Shown piece after piece: positions 36,256-49,010 of a DNA stretch of 64,000 bases. A program made the translations under genes and the position numbers. The notes under the pieces are model-generated. The model ran no database searches and was not told the DNA's origin. It saw nothing but the letters and a program-made list of their open reading frames with translations. The stretch is from Lamellibrachia columna (taxonomy: Eukaryota; Annelida; Polychaeta; Sabellida; Siboglinidae). Positions within the stretch are counted from its first letter, which is position 1, and the number at the start of each line of letters is the position of its first letter. The stretch is taken from NCBI GenBank assembly GCA_963662155.1, contig OY759262.1, forward strand, positions 63,799,464-63,863,463, in the 5' to 3' direction.

Positions 36256-36609
36256 ATGATGCTGGCGAGAAATGGCACGCCGATGCCAAACAGATATAGG
36301 ATGTCGGTCGCAGAAGCAGATGCATGTGCGGCCTCCAACAATGGCGGGGGTGATTACCACACTGTTGCCTCATCAAGAATCCTGCAGGGAATTCTGAAAC
36401 GGGCACCCGCGGTGAGATCAAACACTGTTAGTGACATCAGACGCTACAGGAGTGAGTACTCATTGTCAACGGCCGGACACAGAGTGGACGCAGATGCTCC
36501 ATTTCCTAGAAAGACGAGTGGAACTACGAGGAAGTTGTATGATAGGAGAGCGGCGGCATCATTGAAGTTGTCGACAGTCGGAGGGGAGTGGGCCTTGAAT
36601 GCTTGTGAG
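36256..36609 (+). CDS. CH-domain gene, first coding exon (118 codons)
   Basis: An open exon starts at tandem ATGs (36256, 36259) and ends on a codon boundary at GAG/GTAATC. The N-terminal region is basic and Ser-rich, with segments such as SRILQGILKRAPAVRSNTV and TSGTTRKLYDRRAAASLKL, and has no domain of its own. Base composition is more GC-rich than the flanks. Its phase-0 donor matches the phase-0 acceptor at 39880, and the joined sequence reads EWALNACE-GHTRWANG directly into a CH domain. A later in-frame ATG before SVAEADACA (A at -3) is an alternative start. Transcription start and isoforms are unknown. Confidence 0.65.
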
Positions 36610-36782
36610 GTAATCTTACTTACTTTATCCTATTTGCTCAAACTGGAGCTGAAACAACACTTCTCCAACGCAGTCTGTTTCAGGCTGATTTGTTCATCTC
36701 TTTCCTGAAGGTTCCAGATGTGGTAGATTATCTAATGATATGTCTGAGAAGAACACTGTTCTAACTGACATGGCGCTGTGGT

Positions 36783-37082
36783 GAACCCGATAAAAAAACC
36801 GACACGAAACCACAGTAATGCATTTTTCTAAACATGATTTATGGTGATTCTTTGCCAGGAAACATAACAGTCGTCACGTGAGTTGCGGGGAGTTAGACAG
36901 CTGTGTTAGTTTGCTGCCAAACACTGCATCTAGCTATCTCCGGATTGTGAGTCTGTCTTCCCCATACGTAGTTTCCGTCGTTGAATTTTTTCTGCGTCTT
37001 CCTCCCTGTGGAGAGGTTGCCAGTTGTGATTTGACATACCGTCACCATAAATAGACTTGTCTGGATCGATGGAATAAGAATG
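36783..37082 (-). repeat. dispersed 300-bp repeat, copy 2 (inverted)
   Basis: Complement of the copy at 23191-23496, lying in the first intron of the CH-domain gene. The CATTCTT end again faces a TG/CA-rich tract (37107-37230). Small indels separate the copies. Confidence 0.9.
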
Positions 37083-37106
37083 CATTTCTAGTCAATCAGC
37101 ACACCC

Positions 37107-37240
37107 AGTGTGTGTGTGTGCGAGTGAGCGTGCGTGCGCGTGTCTGTGCCTGTTCGTGTGCATGTGTGTGTTCGGTTTTGTGGGCATGCAAACACGTGCG
37201 AATATGTGTGAGTGTGTGCACGATTGCGTGCGTGCGTGTG
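37107..37240. repeat. degenerate (TG)n/(CGTG)n tract
   Basis: An imperfect TG-rich microsatellite next to the dispersed repeat, more decayed than the CA run beside copy 1. Confidence 0.85.
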
Positions 37241-37410
37241 TGGTGTGATCGGTTTGTGAACATTTTTATTTTCTTCAACCTCCAACTTTTTTGATGCAGT
37301 GACGAAACTGGGAAACCGCAGAATAACCAATCACAAGAGTCTTCTCTTCCATTGCCAGATAAGTCATGGAACGGGAAAAAAATTCAGGATAACATTTTGT
37401 ATATAATCAA

Positions 37411-37504
37411 AAATGATCATCAACTTACTTGATATGACTTAAATGATCATCAACTTACTTGAAATGACTTAAATGATCATCAACTTACTTGATATGACTT
37501 AAAT
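37411..37504. repeat. 30-bp tandem repeat, 3 copies
   Basis: Units of AAATGATCATCAACTTACTT plus GATATGACTT, each containing the palindrome TGATCA. The middle copy differs by one base. Confidence 0.93.
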
Positions 37505-37601
37505 GCACAGGCCAAAATGACCATCAATCAAAAAAAATTGTGATCGATTAATTGATTGGAAGCATTGAACAATCAATCACATCAACAAAATCTATTACTA
37601 G

Positions 37602-37798
37602 GAACAGCACTAGGAGTGTGAGATACACACTGCAGTACAACTTGCCAACACTAGTCACCCCTGAAATGGAGAAGATGTGGGCAGAAGCTAAGTTCTCCAT
37701 ATTGTATAAGATAGTCAAATGCCCATTGGGTATACCAGCTTATGAATACCTTCCTGTTGACACTGTCACAGGAGAGATAACTACACGTTTCTTGGGAG
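37602..37798 (+). CDS. possible unassigned coding exon
   Basis: An open segment lies between an acceptor-like TTACTAG and a donor-like GGGAG/GTAAAA. It encodes non-repetitive peptide including PEMEKMWAEAKFSILYKIVK and PAYEYLPVDTVTGEITTRFL. I do not recognise it. Its phases (2 in, 1 out) do not fit between the 36256 and 39880 exons, so it would belong to an alternative transcript, a nested gene or a decayed transposon. Weak call. Confidence 0.22.
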
Positions 37799-37827
37799 GT
37801 AAAACAATGTCAAAAATTCAGGAATAG

Positions 37828-39879
37828 CTCTGATATGTTCATTGTAAAGCTTGCTTCAAGTTATTGTGCATACCGGAAACTAAGTTTATTATCTTCTTGA
37901 ATTGCATATATGGCTGACATTAACTGTGTAGCTGAAGTAAATTAAAATATAATAATATGCATTGTTTTATTGTTCCACTAGCAAAACTGTTTCCTGCACA
38001 GCACACCAACAATTCTTGGACATTTTAAAAACAACCCTTTTCTTTTAATTTGGTAAATATCAAATTAGTCAGAATTAAAATCATGATACTGCATATATGT
38101 TGTTGTGTCTCTGGTACCTGTTTACTTCTGCAAGCCCAGCTCAGAGTTCAGTGCCCCACCCTGGGCAGCCGGAACATTTAATGACATTTAATTACTTTCT
38201 TTTCTTTGACTTTGACTACCCCAGTCAAGACGCCTCACCAAGTCTGTCATTTCAAATCCCTCTCCTGTTATACCCTGTCTTTCATCACCTTTCCTTTCAG
38301 CTCTCTGTCACCCCCTAATGCAGCTATCAACCCCCAGGGAAAACAAACTACCCCTGTTTGCCTCTTTCTTTTTCATGGCAGATAATGTCCCTATAAATTA
38401 TTTCAGGTGGAGCATTGATCCATTTCGTTTGATGGTTTTAAATCACCATTACCTGAGACTTGTGTTATGTTTGTGCATTGGCTGTGAACAACAACAGTGC
38501 TCCAGTCGTTAGCACGTACCAAAGTCTTGTTATTTCCCTCCTTTCTAATCAGCTTTGCACATGAATTGGTAATAACAGTGACTTGGGTCATCAAAGTCAT
38601 CTCTGCTCTTCATGAAGGCATTACAGTTTGTGTCATCCTTTTAAGGGTCATACTTTGGAGAACCCATGCATTAAGTGTGTTCACAACTTCAGATGATGGT
38701 CCAATGAGCTGTCAACATGCCATGCTGTCGAGCTGGAACTTAGGAAACTTTTATTTATAAAAAAATGCAGTTTTTATTGAACTTCTGCAGTGAATGCTTG
38801 CATATACATGTAGAAATTCAAGAAACAATTGCATTACAAAAAAATTGTATTAATTATTTTCCTTGAAGCATTGTATATACATTAATTAAATTTGTGTTGT
38901 TGAAATGTTGGACATACTTATATATTTTTTTAGACACTTAACTATTATATTACTTAAAACGTCAAACATATTTTTATTCATTCAAACATTGTACATAATT
39001 ATATTGATTATTTTAACGTTTAATATGTATTTATATTCCTCATAACATTAAACACAGATATTGTTTTCCTTCAAATATTGTACATAATTATTTACATTCC
39101 TTGAAATTGTGTAGTCCATTAACTCATGAGCACCTGTGGAATGGCCTTGTGCCCCACCTCCCTCCAGCAAAGGGTTAATTCTACTTAAATCTGATTATTC
39201 AAGATGTAAGAAGTTTCAAGTAGCTGCTGTGAGTTGGCGAGAGAGAAATCATTTGATCCAGTTTCCCTTTATGCTATTGATCAGAGTTGAGAACGCAACT
39301 TATGTAAACAAGACTTAATTCTCCTGTGTTGCATAACCTACTTATGATCAGGCGTGTCATTTCATTCACCACTTATCACAGTTTACTCTAATTAATCAAG
39401 AAAGGTGGTTTTAACCAGTTTTATTCAAGTTGCTTGAGTATTGTGTTACAATCAGATGTACAGTACGCCAGACACATCGGGATTCCACTGTGATAGTAGG
39501 AAATTTGCATTCTGACTTAAGATACTATTTTTAATTAATTTTAAGAAAGTCTGTGTACAACATAAACGACATACTTATTACATCATTCTTGCTACCTTAG
39601 GTGTCGGTTTTTTATTTGACATGTTATTTTAGGAATTATGCAATTTGTAAATGTAACAGTCATGTTGGGCTTCCGAACTGAAAGCTAATAGCATTTTGAC
39701 GCAATACCAGATCCACGGTTCTTTGTGGTGCTTTTTTACAATGTAATAAAAAGTATTAAAAACTAGATATTCTAAACAATAGAGAAACTAATAAGCATAG
39801 AAAAAAATGGCATAGAAAAAAAATGGCTTGTTTACAGAAAAAATAGACAAGATTCATGAAATGACAATTTCTTTTTCAG
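37828..39879. other. AT-rich intron sequence of the CH-domain gene
   Basis: No exon or repeat array is recognised. Several T-rich tracts occur. The final CTTTTTCAG provides the acceptor of the CH exon. Confidence 0.5.
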
Positions 39880-39991
39880 GGCCATACAAGGTGGGCCAAT
39901 GGCCTTCTGAAGGGAACATGTCCCCAGATCACAGATCTGCGCAAAAGCATCTCAGATGGTACGACACTGGTCAATATTGTAGAACTCTTAA
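39880..39991 (+). CDS. CH-domain gene, exon encoding the start of a calponin-homology domain
   Basis: The 112-nt exon has a strong TTTTTCAG acceptor and GTAAGT donor. It encodes GHTRWANGLLKGTCPQITDL followed by RKSISDGTTLVNIVELL (residues 119-155). The pattern of W-A-N, D-L and D-G-x-x-L is the first half of a calponin-homology fold, which usually binds actin or microtubules. The WAN motif and N-terminal placement resemble neuron navigators (NAV2/NAV3, unc-53), while dixin- or spectrin-type CH domains normally read WVN. The gene identity is therefore a suggestion. The donor is phase 1. I could not find the exon for the second half of the domain downstream in the window. Confidence 0.72.
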
Positions 39992-42900
39992 GTAAGTGTT
40001 TTTTCTATCATCAGTAACATCCTGTTATTTTATCAGTAGAAATATGAGTACCTGGCTATAGACAGTGGTGGGTATAAATGAATGAATAGTCTTCATCCAG
40101 AATTTGCAGCATGGCTTAATGCTTCCTAGAGAAGTCGAGTTGGCATTGGAATGAACAGGTCTGTCAGAGGTGAAGTGTAAAGTGCTTTGAACATTCGCAA
40201 AGACTGGATAAGACCTTTACCCATATCAAATTGTAGTTGGACCAGTTATTTACTCCCACAAGTTTATTGCAGCAATACTCATCAACATTATTATGAAATG
40301 AGCTGCTGTGTGTAGGATGAGTGTTCTAGGTAGGGGTGTATCTGAGACTGGCAAGTGATGAGACAGGCCTATTGTCTTTATCCCCAGTAGGATGGTCATC
40401 ATTGTAACTCTTGAGTAGAGTTATAATCAACAATGACAGTACACTGTTAATAGTCACTGTTAAGTCATATCACTCAAAATGCTTCCTTAGTGGAATTCCG
40501 GAAAGGGCCCTTTCAATGGTCAAAACTGTCCATAAAAGGGCAATTAACTGATTGTTTAGATTACATATTTAGTATGTCTGTATGAAGACAAAAACAATTG
40601 TTCAATTGCACAAACATGAGGTCTAAGTGAAGTTGGTATATTGTCATGTGCTTCAGTTTCTTGTGTGTCACCTTTCAGTTGGTTGTAACATTTTGTTTTT
40701 GTGGACAGTATGTCTCAGACAATGAACATATTTTTGTTTTTGTGGACAGTATGTCTCAGACAATGAACATATTACGTCAGGTTCATATTTCTCAATTTAA
40801 CTGCCCCACTTCACTCAGAGAAATCACAGCTACAGCTGTTATATGGTCAATTTTCGTCGAGCCAGTGAAGGCAACAATGCTTTTACTGGCCCCCCACTAT
40901 TGCTTATATGTTGTGCACCAGGTGGCAGCACTTCCATATTGATCCCTGCATTTGATCCATACTGCATCATTAGATTTTTGAAGTGTAGTATTGACTGAAT
41001 TAACATCCATGAAGTGCAATGCCGAGTTTGAAATGAGCATTTATATTCTTATTTGTCATCCATAATATCGGCCGTTCTTGTGTTATGCAGCAACACAGAT
41101 GAGACCTAGTATTAAGTGATGAGGCATTAATATTTTGTTTCGATGATTTACATTTTAAATCATTGTCAGTGGCACATTTTTTACATGACATTTTCTGCCA
41201 GTGGATGATGTTGACCAAATCCAAGTGTCTCGGTTTAAAACTTAGATTCTTATACAAATGATTTTGATCACATTGAGTGCTATTGTCTAAAAAGGCAACA
41301 TGTGTTAATTGTAAAAGCACATCATATGTCATGTGTCTTTAACTTGATTGTTACAATATAGTATATTCACTGATTTGATATATTTTGATTGACTACTCTT
41401 CAGTGCCAAATAAGCGTCCCTATATGCGTATTTATTTGATGAAAAATGCCACACCTCATTTGGCACTATACGGTTATTAGATTTGGACATTTGTGCCAAC
41501 CTATATTCTCCGATAATCGTGGCTAATTCTGGAGCTGCATGTGGCTCCCTCTGATGGCCAAGTTGTTACCCATTCGAACGACGGTCGTGAATTTAGCTGG
41601 AATCCATGCTTCCGAGGATCCTAGATTTTGATCCTGAAGCCATCACATTTCTATGATTACGTGAATCGGTTGGAACACTTAATTCTCGGGAGCTTGACAT
41701 GTTATATTATTAGTTAAAATGCCATTATCACTGCATAAACTTACCATAAATGGCTGCTGTGCGCAGCGCCTCAAACCAGTCGTAACCAGCTGGCAGCAGT
41801 TTCCCCTGAAACGAGCTTGCGTATTCAATTCTATAAAACTTTAATGCCCATTTATAAACGGAAAATTCCCCATTTTTTCGCAGATATAAAACGCGGTGTC
41901 TGCGGTTAGGCGACTCGAATGTGCACAAAGTTCATGCATATTTGGCGGGGGAAAACCCGAAATACACAGCGATCCGCATAGTTTACTAAGGACACCTTCG
42001 CATCGAGTCAAAAACTGTTGCTTCGGCGCTAAAAAGACAAATATACTATGACTTTTGCGCACTATACTATTATTTGTTTTGAACAATTTGCCCACCCAAT
42101 ACTGTTATTTGACACTATACTATTATTAAATTTGACAGATTTGCTACCCTATACTGTTAGTAGTTTAGGAAGTTGCTGATATTTATTATGTATTCTCAGC
42201 AACCATGAAACCATGATTGTTTAGTAGGTTAGAGTTCAGCATACGGATGACCCCACTATTTGATGAGGAGGGTGAATAATTGTGAGATATGTCATCTATC
42301 ACACACCTCAGACAACACATCTGCCTAGGGCTACTGGAGTCTGCCACTGCTGGTGACAGTGCCAGCACATTAGCAGCTAGAATGTGACAGTGTGGTGACA
42401 GTTGTAACAGTCTGTGTCAGTGCACACAATGTACTGCCCTAGTGTAATGTCACAGTTTGGCATATAGCATCATGCTGTCCCAGTCACGAATCAATCTGTC
42501 TTTCTCGTGACAGTCAACTGATTGTATGTGTTTACATTCGGAAGAGAGGTTGGCGGAGTTTTTTTCTGATAAATCTTTTATCCAAAAACGTGTGGATGGC
42601 ACTTGTTAAATATTGTTGGTGTAAGCATTGGCCATTGCAAAACAGTTTTTAAAAGGGATGATCCCAAAACACACATGTATGACATCATAAAAACCTGATG
42701 TCATTACCCTCAGACCGCCTGCATGCCCGCTACATGAAATTTTTAATTACATGGACCTGTGTACATACTCCAGCAACTTCATATTTGCCAGATTGCGGGC
42801 ATGCGTGCGTGTGTGTGTGTGTGTGTGCGTGCATGCATGCTTGGAGTCTTATGAACTTTGGTAGGAAAATAAACAATGTTTTTTGTGGGAAAATTTATCA

Positions 42901-43389
42901 GTGAGTGATGCAGTTTTCTTTTTTTTTTCCCATAAATAAATATAAATATTTTGAGATCACCCCTAAGTGAATAGTATGTAAATTTGCTGGAACAATCAGT
43001 CATGCTTACTTGTAAATAGCAAGTGATGGTAATTTGTTGTCTTTCAGTTGACAAATCTGAATATAAAGGTGCCCCAAACCTTTGCCTCAATGTATTATAC
43101 ATTGAATAAATAAATGACTGAATATACAAGTCATACATTATTTAGATTACACTTTTCTTCACATTAAACATTGCAAATATTCAGTAGTATCTCACAAGAT
43201 GGTTCAGTAGATATTTTTGAGATACAACTGCTAGATGTGTCTTTCTTGACTTCTAGTCCCTCCCCCAGATTCATTGTTCCAGTTGCAACCCCACCCCTCT
43301 GCCCCCCCTGCTCCCCTCCACCCCTCCCCCACCCAGCACTTCACCACAGTGCGTTTGCGAATCCTGTGCTTAAAATTCACATGAATTTG
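39992..43389. other. probable large intron, no exon recognised
   Basis: Unique AT-rich DNA. It holds a 41-bp direct duplication (40692-40773, containing TGTGGACAGTATGTCTCAGA) and a short TG run near 42805-42830. A 42000-42160 segment has repeated ACTATACTATTATT motifs. No coding segment with a phase-1 acceptor and CH-like content was found. Confidence 0.45.
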
Positions 43390-43829
43390 TACATCCATCC
43401 AGCCCCATTCTGTACATCCATCCAGCCCCATTCTGTCCATCCATCCAGCCCCATTCTGTACATCCATCCAGCCCCATTCTGTACATCCATCCAGCCCCAT
43501 TCTGTACATCCATCCAGCCCCATTCTGTACATCCATCCAGCCCCATTCTGTACATCCATCCAGCCCCATTCTGTACACCCATCCAGCCCCATTCTGTACA
43601 TCCATCCAGCCCCATTCTGTACATCCATCCAGCCCCATTCTGTACATCCATCCAGCCCCATTCTGTATATCCATCCAGCCCCATTCTGTACATCCATCCA
43701 GCCCAATTCTGTACATCCATCCAGCCCCATTCTGTACATCCATCCAGCCCCATTCTGTACATCCATCCAGCCCCATTCTGTACATCCATCCAGCCCCATT
43801 CTGTACATCCTTCCAGCCCCATTCTGTGT
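43390..43829. repeat. 23-bp minisatellite, 19 copies
   Basis: The unit TACATCCATCCAGCCCCATT plus CTG is nearly invariant. Stop-free on several frames, it yields artefactual frames on both strands (for example WGWMDVQNGAGW on the minus strand). Confidence 0.97.
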
Positions 43830-44044
43830 ACTGACAGTTTGGTTGCAAGGAGGTATTTATCATGCTTTTAACACAGTCATCAGTCATGGTGTTACTGCCT
43901 CTGCCTGGGAAGGTGAGTAATCATGTCTGTCACTTAGCACTGCCACCAATGCTGGCAGCTCTTACTGCCTCAATCAGTGCCATGTCATTAGTAGTCCAAG
44001 GTCTTCATTGTTCAACCCCTTCAAACAGAAATATAAAAAAGACT

Positions 44045-44664
44045 TAAGGAAGATAGAAGAACTAGAGGAATCGAAGTAACTTTAGTGAAGGATCAGTGTA
44101 GATTGGATAGCAGAGTATTCACTCTCACAGAGTAGAGTATTTTCTCACAGAGCAGAGTATTCACTCTCACAGAGCAGAGTATTCACTCTCACAGAGCAGA
44201 GTATTAACTCTCACAGAGCAAAGTATTCATTCCCACGAGTAGAGTATTCACTCTCACAGAGTAGAGTATTTTCTCTCACAGAGCAGAGTATTCACTCTCA
44301 CAGAGCATAGTATTCACTCTCACAGAGCAGAGTATTTTCTCTCACAGAGCAGAGTATTCACTCTCACAGAGCAGAGTATTTTTTCTCACAGAGCAGAGTA
44401 TTTTTTCTCACAGAGCAAAGTATTCACTCTCACAGAGGAAAGCATTCACTCTCACAGAGCAGAGTACTCACTCTCACAGAGCAGAGTATTCTCTCTCTCA
44501 CAGAGCAGAGTATTCACTCTCACAGAGCAGAGTATTCACTCTCACAGAGCAGAGTATTTTCTCTCAGAGTATTCATTCTAACAGAGTATTCACTCTCACA
44601 GAGCAGCGTGAATATGTTTAAAAACAAAATTGACAAATATTTCAGAAAGGCGGGTCACTAGTGA
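44045..44664 (+). mobile_element. LINE 3' fragment, copy D, interrupted by its own minisatellite
   Basis: The left part (44045-44130) matches copy A over AGAACTAGAGGA...GGATCAGTGTAGATTGGAT. The right part (from GCAGCGTGAATATGTTTAAA near 44605) matches the end of the same ORF up to the AGGCGGGT region. Between them the LINE sequence is replaced by a 22-bp array built from the CTCACAGAG segment. Confidence 0.88.
44120..44604. repeat. 22-bp minisatellite derived from LINE ORF sequence
   Basis: About 22 units of AGAGTATTCACTCTCACAGA plus GC, with several TTTTCTC variants and length changes. The unit corresponds to LINE sequence GTATTCGTTCTCACAGAG, which occurs once in copy B (26277-26296). The array is more irregular than most others here. 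Confidence 0.93.
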
Positions 44665-45211
44665 AACCTCTGACATGTTGATTAAGTTAACTTGGAACCT
44701 TTAACTTGACTTTATGTTAATATTTCAAAATCTTATCATTCTTATCAAAAAATCATGTTATAAATATATCTATATTCCAACATCTTGACCGTCCAAACGT
44801 GTTTTAATGAGCATTCTCTGTTATTATTTCTATAGTTTTCTATTAATGGGTACAAAGTCAGGTCATTGCTATTGTAAAACCATGTTGCAGTAGTCACCCT
44901 CTTATAAGGCCATCCCTTTTACAAAGGTACTGTGATCTTATCAGAGGGGTGGCCTCTCATGAGGGGGGTTATCATGGGATAGCCTTATTTGTTATGTAGC
45001 TGGTGAGGAGGACTTGATCACAGGAGATCACTGTATATCTAGTATAAACTATATCTATTCTAGCATCTTGACGGCCAAAATATAATTTGATCAGTATCTG
45101 TTTAATTTGATATTTTGCCCCATTTGCAATGCAACCTGAATGGCAAGGCTGATATTCATAAACATATATCAATCAAATTAAATTAAACTAATCGTGGTTT
45201 AGGCACATTGA
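44665..45211. other. unique stretch, no gene seen
   Basis: AT-rich DNA without a supported feature. Confidence 0.4.
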
Positions 45212-45640
45212 AATAGATAGAGTTTATACTATATAACAAGGTGTTAACATAGATATAGTTTAAGCTGTATAACATGATGTTACAATAGATAGAGTTTATA
45301 CTATATAACATGATGTTACAATAGATAGGGTTTATACTATATAACATGATGTTACAATATATAGAGTTTATGCTATATAACATGATGTTACAATAGTTAG
45401 AGTTTATACTATATAACATGATGTTACAATAGATAGAGTTTATACTATATAACGTGATGTTACAATAGATAGAGTTTATACTATATAACGTGATGTTACA
45501 ATAGATAGAGTTGATGCTATATAACATGATGTTACAATAGATATAATTTATACTGTATAACATGATGTTATAATAGATATAGTTTATACTATATAACATG
45601 GTGTTACAATATAGAGCGTTTATGCTATATTACATGATTT
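45212..45640. repeat. 36-bp minisatellite, about 12 copies
   Basis: The unit ATAACATGATGTTACAATAG plus ATAGAGTTTATACTAT is moderately diverged. Each unit holds the palindrome-like AACATGATGTT. A 138-codon minus-strand frame of NSIYCNI repeats is an artefact. Confidence 0.95.
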
Positions 45641-47358
45641 ATGATAACAATTGTCATAATTTGTACCTTTAAAGTTATTTAAATGAATATGTGTATTGTG
45701 GATAAACAGTAATGTAACATAAATAAACAGTATCGGGTCTATTCCAAAAAAACTAGTTGTATCTCTTATCAATCTTATCAATAGCCTGGTGTTCAACAAC
45801 AATTTAAGTATACCTATTTATCAAGTGAGGTGAAAATAAAGACATGGGAATAACCAGTGATACGGTTATAGCAAAATAAATTTTTATATCACACTGACTT
45901 AGATGCATTTAATTTAATTCACCACATCATTAACTTATTTTGTTGATATCTTCACGTCTTTCACTCCCACCCTGCCTGGTTCACTGCAGGCAAGGTTTTG
46001 ACCTGGCCCTAACTTGTGCAGCAGTGGCATTGTGTCTCAACACAGATGAAGCTGTGATAACTAAACAAGGTCTATGGTGTAGTCAGACTGAAAGACACCA
46101 ACCGCAGTATAATAACTGAGGCGCTGCAATAGAATCCTCTGCGACACACCTGGATTCACAGGGCCAGTGGTCACCGTTGAGAAATCCCCTTGTGTGTGTG
46201 TGTTTGAATAGTTGAACAGGTCACAGAGCTGAGGTTGGTGTCGCCGGATATGAACTGGTAAGTCGTGTGGTGTGGTCTCTCTGTAAGTAGTGTTTATATG
46301 TGTGACACGGCAGACCAGAGTTTGTTGTCCTACAACTTTGTTGACTGCCGGGTGTGACGCTGCATTCTGTTATGACACTTCGTGACACGCGGTTGACACG
46401 GGGGACTAAGGTAAGTCTAAATTTATTTGTGAGGGTGTTCTTTGTGGGACTGGTCTGTACCCTGGCCTTATTCTTACCCTTCCTGACATTCTTGTAGTCT
46501 CCTAGGTCACTTCCCTGTACTGTCCCTGGTTCTGTCACCTCTGTAAGACCGTGAGTCAGTGCTCTTGCTGATTACGTCAGCATTTATTTCGCTTTTGTGG
46601 TAAACGAGTGTCGATTGCTTCAAACAATGATGTTTGGGAGAGTTAAAGTTGATATCAGGTTTTAAAAACAGTTGTGAAATCGTTTTATTTGGTCAGGGCT
46701 CAGAACTGAGTGCTTTAAATTTGTTTCCTCAGTATGACCAACCGCAAAACCTAATATTACTCCTGTTTTTAGTACAGCATTACAATAATATTATATTTGT
46801 TTATATTGCTTAAAATGTTGAATTTTCATTACATTATGAACCCTTAGACTGCACAATAAGCCTTAAATGGTTGCCGTTTAAAATAATTATGGCAGATAAC
46901 CCCAAAACCTAATTTTACTCCTCTAAAAAAATTTCCATTTTAATCTTTAATCTAGCATTACAACTTTTATTTTTTTACTTAATATCTTCCGTTACATTTA
47001 CAAGTCCTAGATAGCACAAAAATGCATCCTATTTTCTCAGATTTATGCTGCATTGAAATAAATTACCCTATAAAAAATAGAAAAACCCTTGGCATACAGC
47101 TTTACATTAAACAAATGAGTTCTGCTTAGGCTTGTTATACATTCCTTTGGGGTAGCTATCTACATGTGAGTTAAACTTTTGTTACAAGATATTGATTTTT
47201 CATTGTAAGTTGGCATGCTGGCTTTCAGTGCTTGACTGATCTGTGTTCCCCTTGAGAGATCTACTTTCTGATACAACTTTCGTGTACTTACATGTAACAT
47301 AATCCCACCAGATAAAACATGTACAAGTTTTTATCACAAGATATCATTGTTTATTCAG
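45641..47358. other. unique stretch, no exon recognised
   Basis: AT-rich DNA with no array. The segment near 46150-46560 is GC-richer but has no splice-consistent open frame. Confidence 0.4.
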
Positions 47359-47445
47359 GCACAAGTTAAAACACGCAAAATTGACAAACTATTTCAAGAC
47401 TATCAAATGGATTTGATTCAAATTGGCTACAAGTGGAGCTCAGAG
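47359..47445 (+). CDS. possible 29-codon exon, unassigned
   Basis: An 87-nt segment lies between TTTATTCAG and GTTTGT. Only phase 0 is open; it reads AQVKTRKIDKLFQDYQMDLI and ends GYKWSSE. It is non-repetitive but short, with a weak donor. It cannot directly follow the CH exon, which ends in phase 1. Low confidence. Confidence 0.22.
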
Positions 47446-47774
47446 GTTTGTATGGACTTGTGGGCTAATTGCTGGTATGAAATCCAGCTCTGCCATATAG
47501 GAGATTTATATAGAATGTTAAATAACTTTGTACATTATATAAGAAAAAATTACTATTTAGAATTTTCTGCATGTTTATTGAAAATATATTGTGTGCAGAT
47601 TACAGTAGTATATTGAGGACCAATGGAGGGGTAGCATCCATCTAGTTGGCATTCTTATTTCTTAGTAAGTCAGTTATCAGCCTGGCATTCTTGGTTATCA
47701 GGAAAACATGCTGCTATCTACATAACAATAGATACCAGATACAGCACAAAACAGGCATCATGTTTTACATGTTG

Positions 47775-48297
47775 TAATGTTTACAATATATAACAGCTGG
47801 TGGTGCTAAAGGGACAACGTCTAGTTCTTGTTATAATGTTTACAATATATAACAGCTGGTGGTGCTAAAGGGACAACGTCTAGTTCTTGTTATAATGTTT
47901 ACAATATATAACAGCTGGTGGTGCTAAAGGGACAACGTCTAGTTCTTGTTATGTTTACAATATATAACAGCTGGTGGTGCTAAAGGGACAACGTGTAGTT
48001 CTTGTTATGTTTACAATATATAACAGCTGGTGGTGCTAAAGGGACAACGTCTAGTTCTTGTTATAATGTTTACAATATATAACAGCTGGTGGTGCTAAAG
48101 GGACAACGTGTAGTTCTTGTTATGTTTACAATATATAACAGCTGGTGGTGCTAAAGGGACAATGTCTAGTTCTTGTTATAATGTTTACAATATATAACAG
48201 CTGGTGGTGCTAAAGGGACAATGTCTAGTTCTTGTTATAATGTTTACAATATATAACAGCTGGTGGTGCTAAAGGGACAACGTCTAGTTCTTGTTAT
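47775..48297. repeat. 59/55-bp minisatellite, 9 copies
   Basis: Units share ATAACAGCTGGTGGTGCTAA and GGGACAACGTCTAGTTCTTG. Some lack 4 bp (TATGTTTAC rather than TATAATGTTTAC), giving 55-bp units interspersed with 59-bp units. Confidence 0.97.
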
Positions 48298-48927
48298 CAT
48301 TTGACGATAAAAATTATGTCTTTGTACCCTTAATTAAAATTGTGCACTAAATGGATGTGAAGTATGGATTGCAATTTATAATTAGTTTGAAAAATCATGT
48401 GCGTGACTGATTCATATCATATAAACAATGTAATTTCAGTTATTTCCACCATGTCATTCCAAAATAGAGATCTAGCTGTCCCTGAAGATGTGTGAATGTC
48501 ATTTTAGTAGAAGACCACACACAGACCAATAAGTGTGTTTTTTGGTAAGGGGTGATTTCAACACAGATGTGCACCACTACATCAAACCGATGTCATTTAA
48601 CCACAGATGCCAGGCTACAAGAAACTTAGAATTACATCGATCTGTTGATAGCCATGATTCTCATTCTTCACATCATTTTGAAAACAACTGAAAACATACG
48701 TATTTCACCATCACTACATGCCTTGATATAAACTGTTATTTCCTTATATAAGCAACATCACTTTCTGTTTTGCAAAATTGGCTATTTGTTATTGATTTAA
48801 ACTACTTTTACATTTTACATATCATTTTATCTTTTAGCTGTATTGAGTATTTAAAACACATAGTCTACATGTACTTTTATTATTAGATTAACTCAGTGTA
48901 AATGCTTTGATTTGTAATTATTTACAG
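48298..48927. other. AT-rich unique stretch, no gene seen
   Basis: No coding, RNA or repeat feature is recognised in this segment. Confidence 0.4.
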
Positions 48928-49010
48928 TTGCGCCTCGTTATAACACGCCCCGTTATTACGCGGATTCAGATATAATGCGGTTGGTCGTGGACCCCGATTT
49001 TCTGCAGCCA
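48928..49010 (+). mobile_element. one end of a pogo/Tigger-like DNA transposon
   Basis: After a TA dinucleotide the sequence reads CAGTTGCGCCTCGTTATAAC, then further GTTATTACGCGG and GATATAATGCGG units. Repeated TTATAACGC-type subterminal motifs after a CAG terminus are typical of pogo-superfamily ends. No matching opposite end was found nearby, so this is a fragment. Confidence 0.45.

Noticed and set aside
42698..43138. 119-codon minus-strand frame near the TG run
   Set aside because: No domain, AT-rich composition, and it includes the microsatellite translation.
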